A stretch of 64,000 nucleotides of DNA, taken from assembly GCA_003260075.1 (NCBI GenBank), contig QLIY01000399.1, positions 62,001-126,000 on the forward strand. The letters run 5' to 3'. The translations under genes and the position numbers were made by a program. Source of the stretch: Phallusia mammillata (lineage: Eukaryota; Chordata; Ascidiacea; Phlebobranchia; Ascidiidae). Under the pieces are notes generated by a model. That model had not been told where the DNA came from. It did no database searches and worked only from the letters and a program-made list of their open reading frames with translations. This document shows positions 13,801 through 28,800 of this stretch, piece after piece. The first letter of the stretch is position 1. Each line of letters starts with the position of its first letter.

Positions 13801-16800
13801 GTTGCCGCCAATCAGGCAAACTGCTCGTTTCTTCCTTTATTTATTTCACCTTCCAATTATGCAGGAATTGTGGCTACAGGTAAGAAATGTCAATCCCCCT
13901 TTTTGGAGCAACTTAAAACAAATTAAAATCGTATCTGTTTGTGAATAGAATTCACTTCAGAGGGATCTTGTTCTCAATCGTGCAAAGAAAACGTTGCTAC
14001 GTGCGCACTTTGGTCTGTCAACTCTACGCACTGCATGACAGTTTCTTCAGCAAGGCTGACAAGATCTGGAATGCCAATGGATCTAAAAACCAGTGGAATA
14101 ACTGGGTTTTCTACTTGCAAATCATTGAAAGGTGAAATATGTTTGGCAACAGTTGCATTATAGAAGTTTAAAATATACTGGTAAATAAAAACTAGTCTTA
14201 TATATGCGTTATCTGTGTATTTTGTGCCCGATTTTACCAGATAAAATAAATTTGATTGACATTCTTGAAATATGAAATTATCAATGTACCGTTGACTATA
14301 GATCTTCTTGTGTACGAAAATCGAAACAAACTCGAAATTCGACTTGGAAAATTTGATGGTCGTCTGTCACTTTTCGCAAACTCCAGCAGTTCTCCGCAGT
14401 CATTCCGTGCATATGATGCAGATCATATTAACGGTTATTATATGGTCGGAGTGGCCGGTTCAAACAGATCAAATCAAGACGATGTGTTGCCGCTTTTTGC
14501 ACGGTAAATGGTGTTTTATTTGTCTCCTTCATAAAGCTTAACAAGAACATTTCCTTAACTACTTTAAACCTATACGGTGAGGGTATTTTAAGGTATTTGT
14601 AAGGCACCAAAACGAATATAAGAAGGCACACAAAAACAATATAAAAGTGACTTGTTTGCACCGCTTCAATCTAACATGCACAATATGCTGAAACGTATTC
14701 ATTGCTTCAGTTTCTATTGGAAACAGGAGCTGAAGATGCCGAAAAACACTGAAATATATATCCTGTGCAAATATTGTGCACAGGCTGCTTGTTGATTCTG
14801 CCTGGCCTAGGTTTTATGCGCCACTTTTTAACATTGCGTTGATGTAGAGAACAGCTATCACCTAAAAACTGCTACTGTGGGGCTTGATTTTACTGCAAAC
14901 TATACTTTACTTTAATTAGGTTTTCATCAGCTATTTTGGTAGACACGATTGCTATTTAAAACACATGCACGGACGTTTCTTTCTACCGACATTTGCTTTG
15001 CATCCTATTTTGTTTATGCTTTGTGTGGTCCTTACGTAAGAATGTGTTTATTTTAAGCACCACTGACCCCACCGTTCTCGTTCCACCATTGGATGTTACC
15101 GAAATAGTACCAAGCCCCCCGCATAAATTTAACTTTGGACATATGTGGAAAGTCATTTGCCCAAACGGTTTTTCAACAATTGGACCGCTCACAACGTCAG
15201 AGCTCAATCCACCAGATACTGCTAAAATTCGATGCATTAGTAATGAGTTTCTTGTTATGGCCGATTACGGTCCAACTTTAAGGTAAACGTTTTTTTATAT
15301 TTCTTGTGAACTCTTTCTTTGGTAATGTCTTGTTTCTGGATCAATCTTGAAATGAACTACAAAACTGTTTTGATGCTGCTGATATTTAAACTTGTTATTT
15401 GTTTATTACATGAAAGCATTGCCAAATAAGCTGCATACAGTGCACACTGTTCCTCTATGCCCAGTAGCAGAACAGAATTGGTGGGGCATGGCTTTTTGGG
15501 GCCTGTTACTCCCAACAAACTAAAGGGACGTAATGTGGTTATATTAGCCTGAACAGCTACTTACATGCCAAAACAGTGTGTACTGTCTGCAGCATGCTTA
15601 TTATGAGTTACATACGAATTGATATTTTTTTGTTAAAAAATGTCCTGCTTTATCTGTTCTATAAGAATCTATGTTTTTGCAGGAAAATATCGGCAAATGT
15701 AGATCTTCGAACACTTACAGCAGACAATGGAACAAACTTTGACTTGAACTTTGTTGCTGTACAAGACACTGGCAGTCGAAGCAAGCTTTACGTCCTACCC
15801 GAAACAAAAAACGGTTAGATAAAGTTACATAGGCTACACTAAATGCAACTTTTAAACTATTTGACGTAGCTTTTCGCTTAAATACATCTTTGGTTTGTGT
15901 TTGACAGTGATTAAAATGAGCAATATTTGTCCTTTCCGTAAACTGTTATTTCTGCTCTTTCTAAATAAAATAATAATAAACAGAAGACGTACATACAGTA
16001 GTTGACATGGCAACACTTAGACTAACTTAATTTTAACTGTGCAGCAACTATAACTGAACTAACTAAGTGCAAGTTCATGCAAGGCCATTGCTGGTGAATT
16101 ACTGAAAATAACAACATCTCAGAAACGATTTCGATGACGCAATATACAATTAAAAACACTAAAAAGTGTAAAAGTTTTTTATTTAAGTTACTTTCAAAAC
16201 CGTAATTTCAGTGAACCGACTTTTCATTTTCAAACCGTAATTTCAGTGAACGGAAATACCTACCTATACACACAAGGCCCTTCCATGATGGTTGAAACTC
16301 GAAAACATACACCTCAGCGCAGTAACATTGAGATTATTCACGCCTTGATCAATGACACCAAATCCGACTTGTGGAAACCAGTTCTGCTCCCAGATGGTTG
16401 GAAGGGTTTGGGGGAAATGTTTACAGGAAGCCAAAACTTTGACTGGAAATTCTTGGAGATTAGGTATACTGGTTATGTGTTAAACTTAAAATCGGGACTA
16501 GACCTTCCTAGAGCTATTTTGACACAAGTAATGACATGTATAAATGAAGCTGGTTCAACAATAGGACCATTTGTGCTTTGTATAACTGTTTGCTAAATGC
16601 TTTATCTTGCATGTTGAGTTTCATCAACTTTTCTGGTTATGTGTTATAGGGAAAATCGGGGCTAGACTTTGCTAGAGCTATTTTTGACACATGAAATAAA
16701 ATATATAAATGAAGCTGGTTCAACAACAGGGCCAATTTTTGCTTTGTACTAAATGTTTTGTCTTGCATGTTGAGTTTCATCAACTCAATATGCAACCTGG

Positions 16801-19800
16801 TAAATGAAATGTTTGCTCAATCTTAACCAAAAAATGCTTAAAATTACCACTCAATTTACATTTGTCAAGTCAATTTGTGCGTTTTATTTTTCCCGATATA
16901 TTGTCTATTTACCTTCAAGCTCAATAACGTTCCTTTGGAAAATCGTTTGTACCAAAAGTATTCGTTTGCACCAACGCCGTATTAAGCCCTCCTACTAAGG
17001 GTAAAGGCACGTTTACATAGTTCTTTTACATTTTCTGGTGCTATTAAAAAATGTTGTACAGAAATGTATACGGCCAGGGGACGATGTCCGCTGTTGGTTC
17101 TACGAGAATTGGTTCAGTGAGCGTAAGTAAAACTCACCACGATGAACACACTGGCCACAAGTCAAATCTCACATTCTACAAATTGGATTGCCCACATTCG
17201 TATGTGGCTTTGTCTGATGTAGCCAAATACGACGACGAGGGTGCAGAGCTTGATCATTCTCAGTTTTCGTGCGTCCACCGAGTTTTTACAACTGGCGGGC
17301 GTTTTCTCAACACAACCATCTTGTAAGTTCATTATTGGAGTTTAACATAAGGCTTACCAATATTGTTTACTCCCGGGTCAATTTCGATTTTAGTTAAGTT
17401 GATCAAATGAAGTTTTTATATTTCGTTGTGACTAGTATGATATGTAACCAATGAAACCCCTAAAAGACATTTAATGTTTTTTTTTAATTAGTAAGCAATT
17501 TGCTGGCTAGTAACCAGTAACAAATCATTATTCTAAAATCGACACAGCTCTAGTTTTCAACCTTGCAAATAGACTGTTAATATTTATTATTGCGTTACAT
17601 AACCTACGAAAAACTGATTAAGTTGCAACAAAAATAGTTACTTGTTATGTTGGTTTAAATAATAACATTGCAATGGTTTAAAGCAACAGAGAATTAACAT
17701 AACACCTAGCAACACCGCAGTACGCCAGTCCCATTAAAGGCGTTATACCGAATTAATGTTTACCCCAGCAACATACATTTAAAATAGAAGCGAAATCCTA
17801 GAGGCAAAGGTTTGAATTCTCAATTTTTTGCAGCACAGCGTATATACACCTGCAAAAAACGGTTTTCACCCACCACATAAATTGTTTATCTAAAGGTATG
17901 CCGCGCATTTAATTGCACAAAATGCCCAGAGGTGTCTACGTTGAACAGCCATGTTCTGGGTCAGCCCTGTTCTGAGTCCTAACACAAGTTTAACCCACCC
18001 CTCTTTAAAGATCACTGCCGGATATCTCTTCTTCTCCAAATAATCAGCTTCAAGTGAAAGAGATAGTAGCAAACTCTCCAGAAGGAGAATCAGCTGCATT
18101 CTTTGCGGCTCATCATAAAGGAGCAGCAAATGCAAGACAAGTTTATGCCTTAAGAAAATCTGGAAACTTTGTTGCAACTAACCAATTTACTGGTATGATG
18201 TATGTATGAAAAATTTATAATGTTCGGTTAGGTATAAACCCTATATTTAGCTTCAAGTCAAAGGTTAATCTCACACAGATTAATTATTCATTGGAAACTA
18301 TTTTTGGACCACATATTTATAGTGATGGAATATGATTTTTGTTTTAGGTGGTGGGCAAACCGCAGTGTTTTCTGCACCAGATATTATACTTCCGGCTGTT
18401 GTAGCAGATGCAACAATGGCAACGACCAAACGTACGACCGTGCCAAGCACCATTTCGTCAGTTGCCACAACCAGAAAAACGACCACACCGACGACGCCGA
18501 CAACCAGCACACCAGTTTCAACCACGAAGCAAACCACAGCGCCTACGACCAGCACACCGATTTCAACAACCAGAAAAACGACGACACCGACGACCAGCAC
18601 ACCAGTTGTAACAACCATAAAAACAACGACACCGACAACCAGCACACCAATTGCAACAACGCAGCAAACTACTACGCCTACGACCAGCACACCAGTTGTA
18701 ACAACCAGAAAAACGACAACACCGACAACCAGCACACCAGTTGCAACAACGAAGCAAACCACAGCGCCGACGACCAACACACCAGTTGTGACAACCAGAA
18801 AAACAACCACACCAGTTGCAACAACTACACCATTCATCGGTACGGCGCAGAATTTAGCAACTAACACAGATTTTGATTTCTACAGCTATTTTGGTGGAAT
18901 TCAAGAGCGTGGAGGTAAGATGTAACAGATATCCAAACGGCACAAATTAAGTTCTGGCAAGAGTTGGATTCTAGTTGAATAAGAATCTGAAGAGACGTAG
19001 AAGCATAAATTTTATGATCAACATAAATTTCTAACTGGGATCAGCCCTGAAGCGTTCATGCAGTCCGACAACCATGATTTTGGCTGATCCCAGTTATGAA
19101 TTTATGTTCATCTTAACTGAATACTGGTCAATCTGGCGATCCCCTACGATGCTGACATGTGCGGCATGCAAGGCAGACAATGCTGCTTGTGATTCAACTT
19201 TCGGCGGGCTCACCACTGAGCCTATGTAGAACACTCCTATCGTGGGTTCGAATCCCACCACAGGCTAGATTGTTCTAGCCAACGCCTTGCCATATGCGAA
19301 TGCTCAGTGACCGACTGATTTGGCACTACGCCTTCAATGGATCTGGCGTATTTGATTCGGCATGAAAGATGCTTATGGATCTATTTGGAAGGCGTTTTGT
19401 GTAAAATGTTTATGGTACGGGAGTACTGTTGCTTCTGGTCATAATTACATTCAGTTTTATTTCAGAAAGTGCCTTTGACACATTCCTATTAAACATCCAG
19501 AACTTTACAAAACGTGGCGTGCTGTTCAAAGGAGAGCTTGTCAACAGCAGAAGCTTGGAACATTGTAGGGTAAGTGGTAACATAAATCAGCTGGTTTCTT
19601 AGCAGCTTGCTTTTATTTTGATAAGAAACTTACCACCAAATTTGTGAAAAAAACTTTTTGACAGTTCTTATGTCATTCTGAAATGAAATGTAAAAAAGAA
19701 GCATGTTAACACAGTAAAAAGGGCAAGAGAACAGTGCAATGACAGGTGTACATGTAGGTAATTTTGATTATAAATGTTGTAATTTATTATTGTGCATTTG

Positions 19801-22800
19801 GTGGTACGCGAATGGCAAGTACACTTGTTGATAAAATCCCCCCCCCCGCAAGAGAACAGTGCAATGACAGGTGTACATGTAGGTAATTTTGATTACAAAT
19901 GTTGTAATTTATTATGGTGCATTTGGTGGTACGCGAATGGCAAGTACACTTGTTGATAAAAGCCCCCCCCCCAAGTTCACCCGGTGCTACACTGGGATTC
20001 GCCCAGACTGATCCAGGTTTGTAACCGAAGTTTTAGCATATTGAACTAAACGTTTATGTCAATGTTAAACTGGGAAATGCAAAATCAATGTGGTAGTAAA
20101 TTGGGACTGATGTTGACTGGCGTTCTATTTCTCTTTGTAGCCCATTTCGATGAAATTCTGGTTGACACATACACTTGGGGTTGCCATGTTCTCATCTTGG
20201 CTTAAACGTATAGTGTTTTCGCCCCCCCCCCGTTTTATTGTGCAGGATTCGTGCTTGATTGACTTTACCTGTTTGTCTTGGAGTCGTGAGTTTGGTTCCA
20301 GCGGCAACTGTTACCATGTTTATTCCCAAACCGGGATGAAGGTGAAAGTTGAAAGTTCACCCGGTGCTACACTGGGATTCGCCCAGACTGATCCAGGTTT
20401 TAGCATATTGAACTAAACGTTTATGTCTTACTGTAGCCAGTAAATGTTAAACTGGGAAATGCAAAATCAATGTGGTAGTAAATTCCCCCCCCCCCCGGGG
20501 TCCTTGAAACAACGCGAATTATGGTTTACTATACAGTATAACATAGAGGTTCGATCTTTCAAGGGACACTGATTTCAATGCGTTAATGCTTCGAGTAGTG
20601 AAAACACACAATTTAATTCACTTGCCTCTCAAACCTAGCTTGGTATTGACACTCATTTTTTAGCCAGTCAATATAGTGGAATTACAATAGTAATTTATTT
20701 TCTTTGTGTGTTTAACTGACTTTTGTGTTCTACTAGAAAACTATACAAAATATGCCTAGCCCTAATCTATACACAGCAAGTTCATTGATTTTTTTCAGCA
20801 TCCGCTTCTGGTGAATGTGTGATACCAGACATTAAATTAGAGGTAACAGGAAACTCCAAACTGCCATCTTCTTGTAAGTACTATACAGTAGACATTTTTA
20901 CATACTGAAGCATTTTCGGAAGCCTCCCTAATACTGAACTTTACTTTAAAGCTGCTACATCTAACGTGGAATGCAGAAGATTATGTGGAAAAAGCAAAAC
21001 GTGTCTTTTGTGGTCATTCAGCAGTGGGCAGTGTAGTCAGGTGTCGTCACTAGTTATGCGTGACCACAACGTCACAATATCATTTTACAAAGGGTCAGCG
21101 GTTGGTTTTGGAGTCTGCTTCAACGAAACGTGTAAGTAAACTTAAAATGTTGCCTTATTCAAATGGAATAAACATATAACTAATTAAATAATCACATGCC
21201 ATAAACAGATTAGTTGACATGACAACCCATTGAAAATAAAATCCAATTGAATTTCACTTGTACACTATTTAGGCTATAACTTAAAAGTCAAATTAAGTGC
21301 AAGGTCATGCAAGTTACCACTTGCAGCATGGACCAATAAGTCATGTATGAAAATCGGGTAGTTATAAAAGCATAACAATTCAATTCTTGAAATTTAATGT
21401 AGATAATCGGGATAGTAACAGTCAAGGAGGTGAGGTTGACTCTGCATCATTGTTTCTAAATGTATTTAAGTTTCGTTCAGTTTACTAAGAATAACGAATA
21501 CCTTATTAACTAACATTTCCCTCCTGGAACACTTTTTTCCTTTTTTTACATTTTTGTCACACAGAAAAAATAAACCCACTTTATTGATATTAATCTTTGT
21601 TTTTTAAATTTGGTTTTCTATCTGCTCAAACCAGCCATAATTATTTTTACATTATACAGTGGCAATCTACGATTCAAACGTCACTTCTATGTTGATGCAA
21701 GCGTTTCAACCGTCCCTATCCACACTACCCCAGAAGCACAGCATTTTCACCAGTGGAAACACAGCTATCTCTGCTTACCACTTGACCAACATTTACCCAG
21801 GATATTACATTATAGGGCAGCCGATTACTAAGCAAGGCGAAAATGTTTCCCATTTAGTTATAGCAAAGTAGGTTTTACATGTAGTTTTGTGTGATAATTT
21901 TGTAAGTGATACCTGAACGATCGTTTTTATTTTGCTTATTGTGTTTTGTGAAGTTATGAAATCTCCCCCCCCCCTTGTGTGATAATTTTGTAAGTGATAC
22001 CTGAACGATCGTTTTTATTTTGTTTATTGTGTTTTGTGAAGTTATTTTTTTATATTTCCCATATCTGCTAGCTTTTTCAACATTCTTGTGTGTGCAGAGA
22101 TATGGTTGGAGAGCCTCTTGCAGCACCATGGGACGCAACCGGCATTAAATCAGTTTTTAACGGAACCGTATGGTCACTGATCTGTCCAACTGGTTACAAG
22201 GTGATGTAAAAAAATATGGCTCCAGATTTCCCGTCAAAATATTGTCAAAAATTTATGTGCCCAAACCTTTTATTGAAACAATTGTTAGCATAATAATTAT
22301 AAGTTAACACAAATTGAAATATTTGTATATATAAGTTAAGTTCACCAAATTGCAATTTTATGGACATTTTACAGGCTTTAGGGAGCTTTGTATTTCCGGA
22401 TAACGTTGCGAAGCAAGATATTTTGGATACTCATCGCTGTGTACACAACTCGTACTTACACAACGGAACAGTCAAACAAATGTAAGAATCTTCACACTTG
22501 CGCATGCGTTAAAACAAAAGCCGGCGGTTTTCGGCGGTTATTGGTTAAACGCTAGTTTACAACTTTCTTCCGTTGTGTAGAATGAAATTTGCAAATAATA
22601 TAAACATTTGTTACTTACAATTTTTGTGTTGAAGTCTAATTTATGAATTTCTTTGCAGATACCTGAATAAAAATCAACTGCTACAAACTACAGACTTTGG
22701 TTTCTTTACCCTGGGTTCAAACAGCAGACCTTACAACCTTGTAACAAAAACACAAGGCAAGAAATACCATTTGCATTAATCTTAACGAATAAATCTAACA

Positions 22801-25800
22801 AAACAAATGTGATTTAATGCAGATTCAAGGGGACGTGAACTTTATGAACAAGAGGAGTACGCAGCCATGCAGGTGGAACGCTTTCCCTCGAAACAAATCT
22901 TTACCATGAAGAGCCGTGGAAATAATCCATTGTATTTTTTCAACGCCCAAATACCTGGCAATGATTGGGTAGCAGGAACCCAACATGCTTCGTTATATGA
23001 ACAGTATCAGGACGAATTGGATGCGTACAGGTGGGTTATACACAAAAAACATAAGCATAATAATTTACTACACTACTTTTAGCAATCTTGCCTTATTTTT
23101 GAGATTGAATGTTTTTGTTTTTGTTGTTGATTACAGTTGATGCCACATGTGCTTAAAAGTATCCTCAGTAGACTATATAGCAGTGGTTCTCAGCCACTTG
23201 GTTTCTCAACATTTTATAGTCTGTGGTAGGGTTTCTCAAATTTGCCACTTTGGCTTATTCCGGGACAAAAACAACCCTAATCCCGGGAAATCCCGGGATT
23301 TTATTCGATTTTTGTCAAATTTAAAACATTTGTTTGTTTTCTTCATTATTTATTGTTAGTGGGCCGGCTAAGCATAAATGCATTATGTTCACGAGGCCGT
23401 CGTAGAGCTGCCTGTTATATTCCAAGTTTAAAAATATTTTTAAAATTAAAATTATTTTTTTTAATTGAAATCAGTTTTCGATTAAGGCGGTTGATGAGTC
23501 CAATTTAGTTCAACTCATCATGTTCCACTGGGTTGGGGCAATGCCGCTCAAGTTTTTTACCCAGGGAAACAAAGCTACCGAGATAGGATTAGAACCCACA
23601 AGCTTGTGACACACGTCGATGGTGCTATAACCACTCGGTCGTCTGGGAATTTTTAAAGAGAGAGCTATAACGCGAATTTGACAAACTAAATAGCTATAAC
23701 GTGGGTTCTAACACTGTTGTAATGTTCGCAACAACAGAATTATTTATCATTCCTGTTTGAATTGTTACATGAAACCTCGGGAATCCTTTAATTCACGGAA
23801 ACCCTGTGGGTTTCGCACCCCTGGTTGGAGCGTGCAACTTAAAAAGCAATCAATTTTTGTCCCGGGATATCCCGGGATAGATTTTTTTGCTGAAATTGTC
23901 CGGGATTCTGTCCGGAATTTTTTGCTGAAATTGTCCGGGATTCCAAGAAACTCTAGTCTGTGGCCTCTTATAGTAACTTTATAAACAAAGTCGAAGGGTA
24001 AGTGGGGAAATGGCAATTTAATGGTGGATGTCACTAGATAAGACCGATACTCTGCATGGGCATGATCCCCGGTACAGAAACGCTGCCTTCGAGCGGACTT
24101 TAGTGTTTACATTATGTTTCCTAACGTCAATGTTCGTTTCTTGAAAATAGAAACCTACAAGGGAAGGCAGTTGTGGTACCTTCAGGAGCAAACATGGTTG
24201 GTTACGTGCGCGGTGCTCAAGTTCACCATGCTCTCCACGATCCATCTCAACTTGTCAATTATACGTTCTGGAATCTGCAGGTAGGTTGACTGTGTTGTGA
24301 CTGCAAAGTGTTTTAACTCATTATGGCTGACAATCCAAATATAACAGTTCTGTAATTGTAGTGTCCGGCAGCTTACCACGCTTTGGGAGACGTTGTTCTA
24401 ATGGATTCAACACAACCAGAACTGGATCGTTATGTTTGTGTACATGAAGAGTTTCTTTATAAAGGTTACATCGATAAATCAATGTGGTAAGTATGTTTAA
24501 CTACAGTGCCACATTCAAACAATGTGCATATTTGGGGTTAACGGACAGCCTTCATGTTTTGATGGTTTTACAAAGCCAATATAAAAGCCTTAACTTTTGT
24601 AGAATCCAACTGCTAGTTTTGTCTTTAACCTGAAAATTGTACATCGCCAATCGTTTAAGCAAGATTCGTTTACAAACAGACAAAATTATTGGCTTGGTCA
24701 CGAAGGGGCCAAACCTCTTTCCATTTTGAAAATGCACATTATTTGGTTTTATTACTCGGTGTTATAGACCAACTTGTACAAAGTCACTGCATTTGTGCCT
24801 TATGTTCTGGGTACATAAGATTTAACGATGCAAACATATTACAGTAAAACACAGTAATGTATTAAACTTAGTCAAGAATACAAACAAGAAGTATTCAATG
24901 CAGTCGGTAACAAATTCAATGATAACATCCCATACAGCGTATGTACGTTTTTGACAAAACTATAGTGCCTTAACAACACAGTTTGTTGTGTCATAGGTCG
25001 GACGAATCCACTGCAGATGGGGATTTGAAACTGTGGCGTGTAAAGAACTGTCAAGGTGGGAACGAAAACGCGTGGGTGGCGACTTCAAGCGTTCGCAACT
25101 CGAGACCTGATGTTTACCATCTACGTCCAATCAGTGCAAATTACGATACAATTCAACCTCACTGTGCGTGGGGAAACAAAGATCCAGGTACATTAAACCC
25201 TGCAGGGTGTTTCTTGCCTTCGAGTTTGGGTTGCTGTTTTTTGTATTTTGTTTTCAGCCAACATAAAATTTGACATTTATCGAAATAGGCGAGGAAGAAC
25301 ACATTTAATGCGATTGTGTTTTACAAAAGTTTAACTGCATAACTTAAATTTTATTCGGATAGAAGTGAAATTAATTTATTGCCTTATTCAAATAGAATCA
25401 TAAGCAGATGATTAATAAACGCAATCGTAGAACATACAACAGTTGACGAAGAAACACTTTTAAAGTAAACATCTAATGCAAGTTGCCACGTGATAAAACC
25501 AGTCATGCATGAAACTTGGTTAGTCACAAATTAACGAACAGCTATGAAATTCAGCTGAGGACTAATTTAAAGATAACAACGGACATTTTTAAATCAATCG
25601 AAAACACATTTTAGGTGAAATCTTCATCAGCAAGAAAAACGGGAGCGAACTAGAGTTGCGAACCGGCTGGAATTGGAAAAATACGTTTAAGTGGGATCAC
25701 TCGAATAAACCGATCAGTATGTGGGAACCAGTTGATCCTAACAACGAGTTTTATGTGATTGGACACACGGCTGTTGAAGGCCTAACTGAGCCACCAATAA

Positions 25801-28800
25801 TCAAAGCAGTGATGGCCAGGTATTTTAAAGCAAAAAACATGTTGTACTGTATTTGAAACTGGTTTGATAAGTCATCACTGTTTTGTAGTTTGCTGCGTGG
25901 TAACAAGAGTTAGGTTAGGTCAGTTGTATTTTAAACAAACTTGAGTAATTTAAATGTAGTGTTGTTACCCGGCATATTTTCAAAACTTTGTACTTGTTTA
26001 ATTGGTATCACTCATCCGACGTTTAATGTGACTATCTCTCTCCGCTTGTTTGACAAACAAATACCTTTTTGTGGTAGATGTAAATTCATTACATCTCAAC
26101 ACGTTTAAAATACTTCTGTGTCATTTACATGTCACTTTTTGCCTTGTAAAAGCATGGAGCCAATAAATGATAAGCTGCAGACAGTACACACTGTTTGGAC
26201 CCAGCTGGTCGGCCGTATTGGCTAGTGTAGCCATTCAACGGCCATCCAGTGTGTTGGGAGTAATTAGGTAAAAACCCATGCCTCACCTAATCTGTGCGAT
26301 GCCACAAGTGGGCAAACACCACTTGCACTGATGATACCTTATAGGTCGAAACAGTGTGCACTATCTGCAGCTTACTTTTTGCCTTGTTTCTTATTTGAAA
26401 AGGACTGTTCTTTCAAAATATATAACTTCCATAATCCATTACTTTAAGATCCATTTCGGGCAACGCCCTTGCCGCGCCCATTGAGATGGCCAGCTATTGG
26501 TCAATCGGATACCCAGCCAGTCCCAAGTTCACCAATGGATCCTTATGGCACATGAATTGTCCAGAAGGCTTTGTTACTCTTGGTGACATGGCGGCACCTT
26601 TTCCTGCGTTCACGATGAACTCGCGAAATTCAAGTTTTCTCAAAGACAAGTACCGATGTATTTCGAAGGAGTTCGCTGTAGCGAGTCAAGCTGTCGAACA
26701 GCCTTTGTGGTAAGTTATAGCAAGGCTTACAAGCTAGCAGAAATAATTGCAAACTGTTTCACACAACGTTAACTCCTAATAGGCATATAGTTAAGAAAAT
26801 TCATAAAATGCTAATATTTGTTTTAAACGAATCTACGTTAAGGTTTCAGCCCATTGGTATTTTGCGTGTAAGTTATTGCTGTAATATAAGACTGTGTAAA
26901 GTAAACGATGATTTTTAGCAAAAACGTAAGTATGGGAGCTTATCATGAACACTATATAATGTATACATTGTTAATTTTTGGTACAGCGGTCCACAACCAG
27001 GGTTATATGTACCCCCTGTGGGTACCTAGCACAAAAGTAGGGTGTACGTCATATAATATCGCATATTCAAGGCTGTTTGGGGCCTATTTGTATTAAAAAG
27101 TTTGGAATTGTTAAGAACTAACGAATGACGTTTTTACAGCTACAGCACTTAATTTGCATAAAAGCTGTAAAACTTTAGAATTTGCTTCTAGCTATTGTAG
27201 GTAAGGGATGAAAACTTTCATCGAAGTTAGAGGTCAACAAAGGTTAAGAACTACTGTTCTGTTACGCAGCATACGATTCTTAAGATATATGAAGATTAAG
27301 TGTTGTTTTGGTATTTGACAGGTACGTTAACAGTTCCGACTATGGGAAGGCATCAATTTGGCCAGTAGCACTACCAGTCGCTAAAAATAACTCCAGTCTG
27401 GACTTTGGGTTTGTGAAAGCGGCAAATCACGAAACTAAACCCGATATCACTTTGTACGCATTGAGACCATTCGATCAAAGTAAGTTGTACCCAAATTTTC
27501 GTTTATCCGCATTTTCGTTGTTTATCTGTTAATCATTTATGAAATCTTGAAAATATAAACGATTAGAGATTGAGATTGACCGGTTTTTAATCAAGCTGAT
27601 CCAAAAAAAACAAATTTTGAACTCTTAAAATTGCAACAAAATTCACACTCTTTAGTAAGCATGCGTTGGGAAATAAACGTTGCTCACACAAAAATACAAC
27701 GCTTATACAACTTCTGCAAGTTTTGCTGTTTTGAAGTGTCCAAAATCAATATTTTAAGTGTAAAAGTTGAAATTTTTAGCACATTCAAATCGGCATGTGT
27801 ATATCTGTTGTAAAGTACTGCGTACATCGATGACGCCCCCAAATATGGCATCATCAGTGCTGGAAAGAAAATAACTGTAACAGGAATCGTTTGTAAGCAT
27901 ACATGGACATGGCAATTTCAGTATTAGTACATCCTGCAAGTTTCGACTATCATAATCATACAAAAATTTTGTTGTTATATATCAGAAACGAAGTCTACCA
28001 TGAGATACAGCAGTGCAGTGGACATGGGTCTCTATCTAAAGAAAACACGAGCATTGAATAAGGTGCAAGAAATTGTCGTGTCCTCGTTTGAAGATTTTAC
28101 TTACTCATTCTGGCAAGCTGAGCCGATGGAAGGATATAAAATTATTGGACAAGTGGCAGTTGATGGTGCGGACTACGAAAGTTTTTCGTATGTGGCAAGG
28201 TGAGATTAAAACCTTGCCAGAAATTGGTTGTTTGAAGTGTAGGTTTTAATGTCAACTTGGTTTGTAAGATTTCCGTCGGTTGTGGGTACTAAATTCTGTG
28301 TGATGGCCCCCAAAAGTGATGTGGCTTAATACTAATTGGTTTGAAACACCGACTTATATTGAATGTAATATATTGTGTTTTCAAGCTTGTTAGCACAAAA
28401 TATTTTTTTGTACATTTATTACATAGGTTTATTTAATTTTTTGTTTGTTTTTGTCTACTTTTTTGTTTACAAACCCTCACCACAAATTACACACCAATTC
28501 GCTTAAAACATGTACCTAACGTGTTAAAAGTTTTTGCAATTCTTAATGTTTGGACTGTTGTTGCACATGTTAGGTCAATAAACAACACAGCGTCCATTGC
28601 GGCACCATTGAAACCAATACAAATTGGCTTGTGTGACTCGGCAGCGTGCGCTTTTTGGAAGATAAAATGTCCAAAGAATTATCAAGCACTGTCCGATTTC
28701 GTTCTACCAGTAGGGGAACAACCGGATCTCGACAACATTGCTTGCGTTCATGAAGACTTCTTGACTTCCGTGAAGAGGTAAAGAATGGTTTAGTACAGTG

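Noticed and set aside
18298..18867. 189-residue Val-rich frame on the minus strand
   Set aside because: It mirrors the Thr/Pro repeat exon on the plus strand; repetitive codons keep the other strand open.
19244..19256. Possible tRNA gene (consensus B box)
   Set aside because: No complete cloverleaf or acceptor stem is seen; the shared tail with two other copies marks a SINE.
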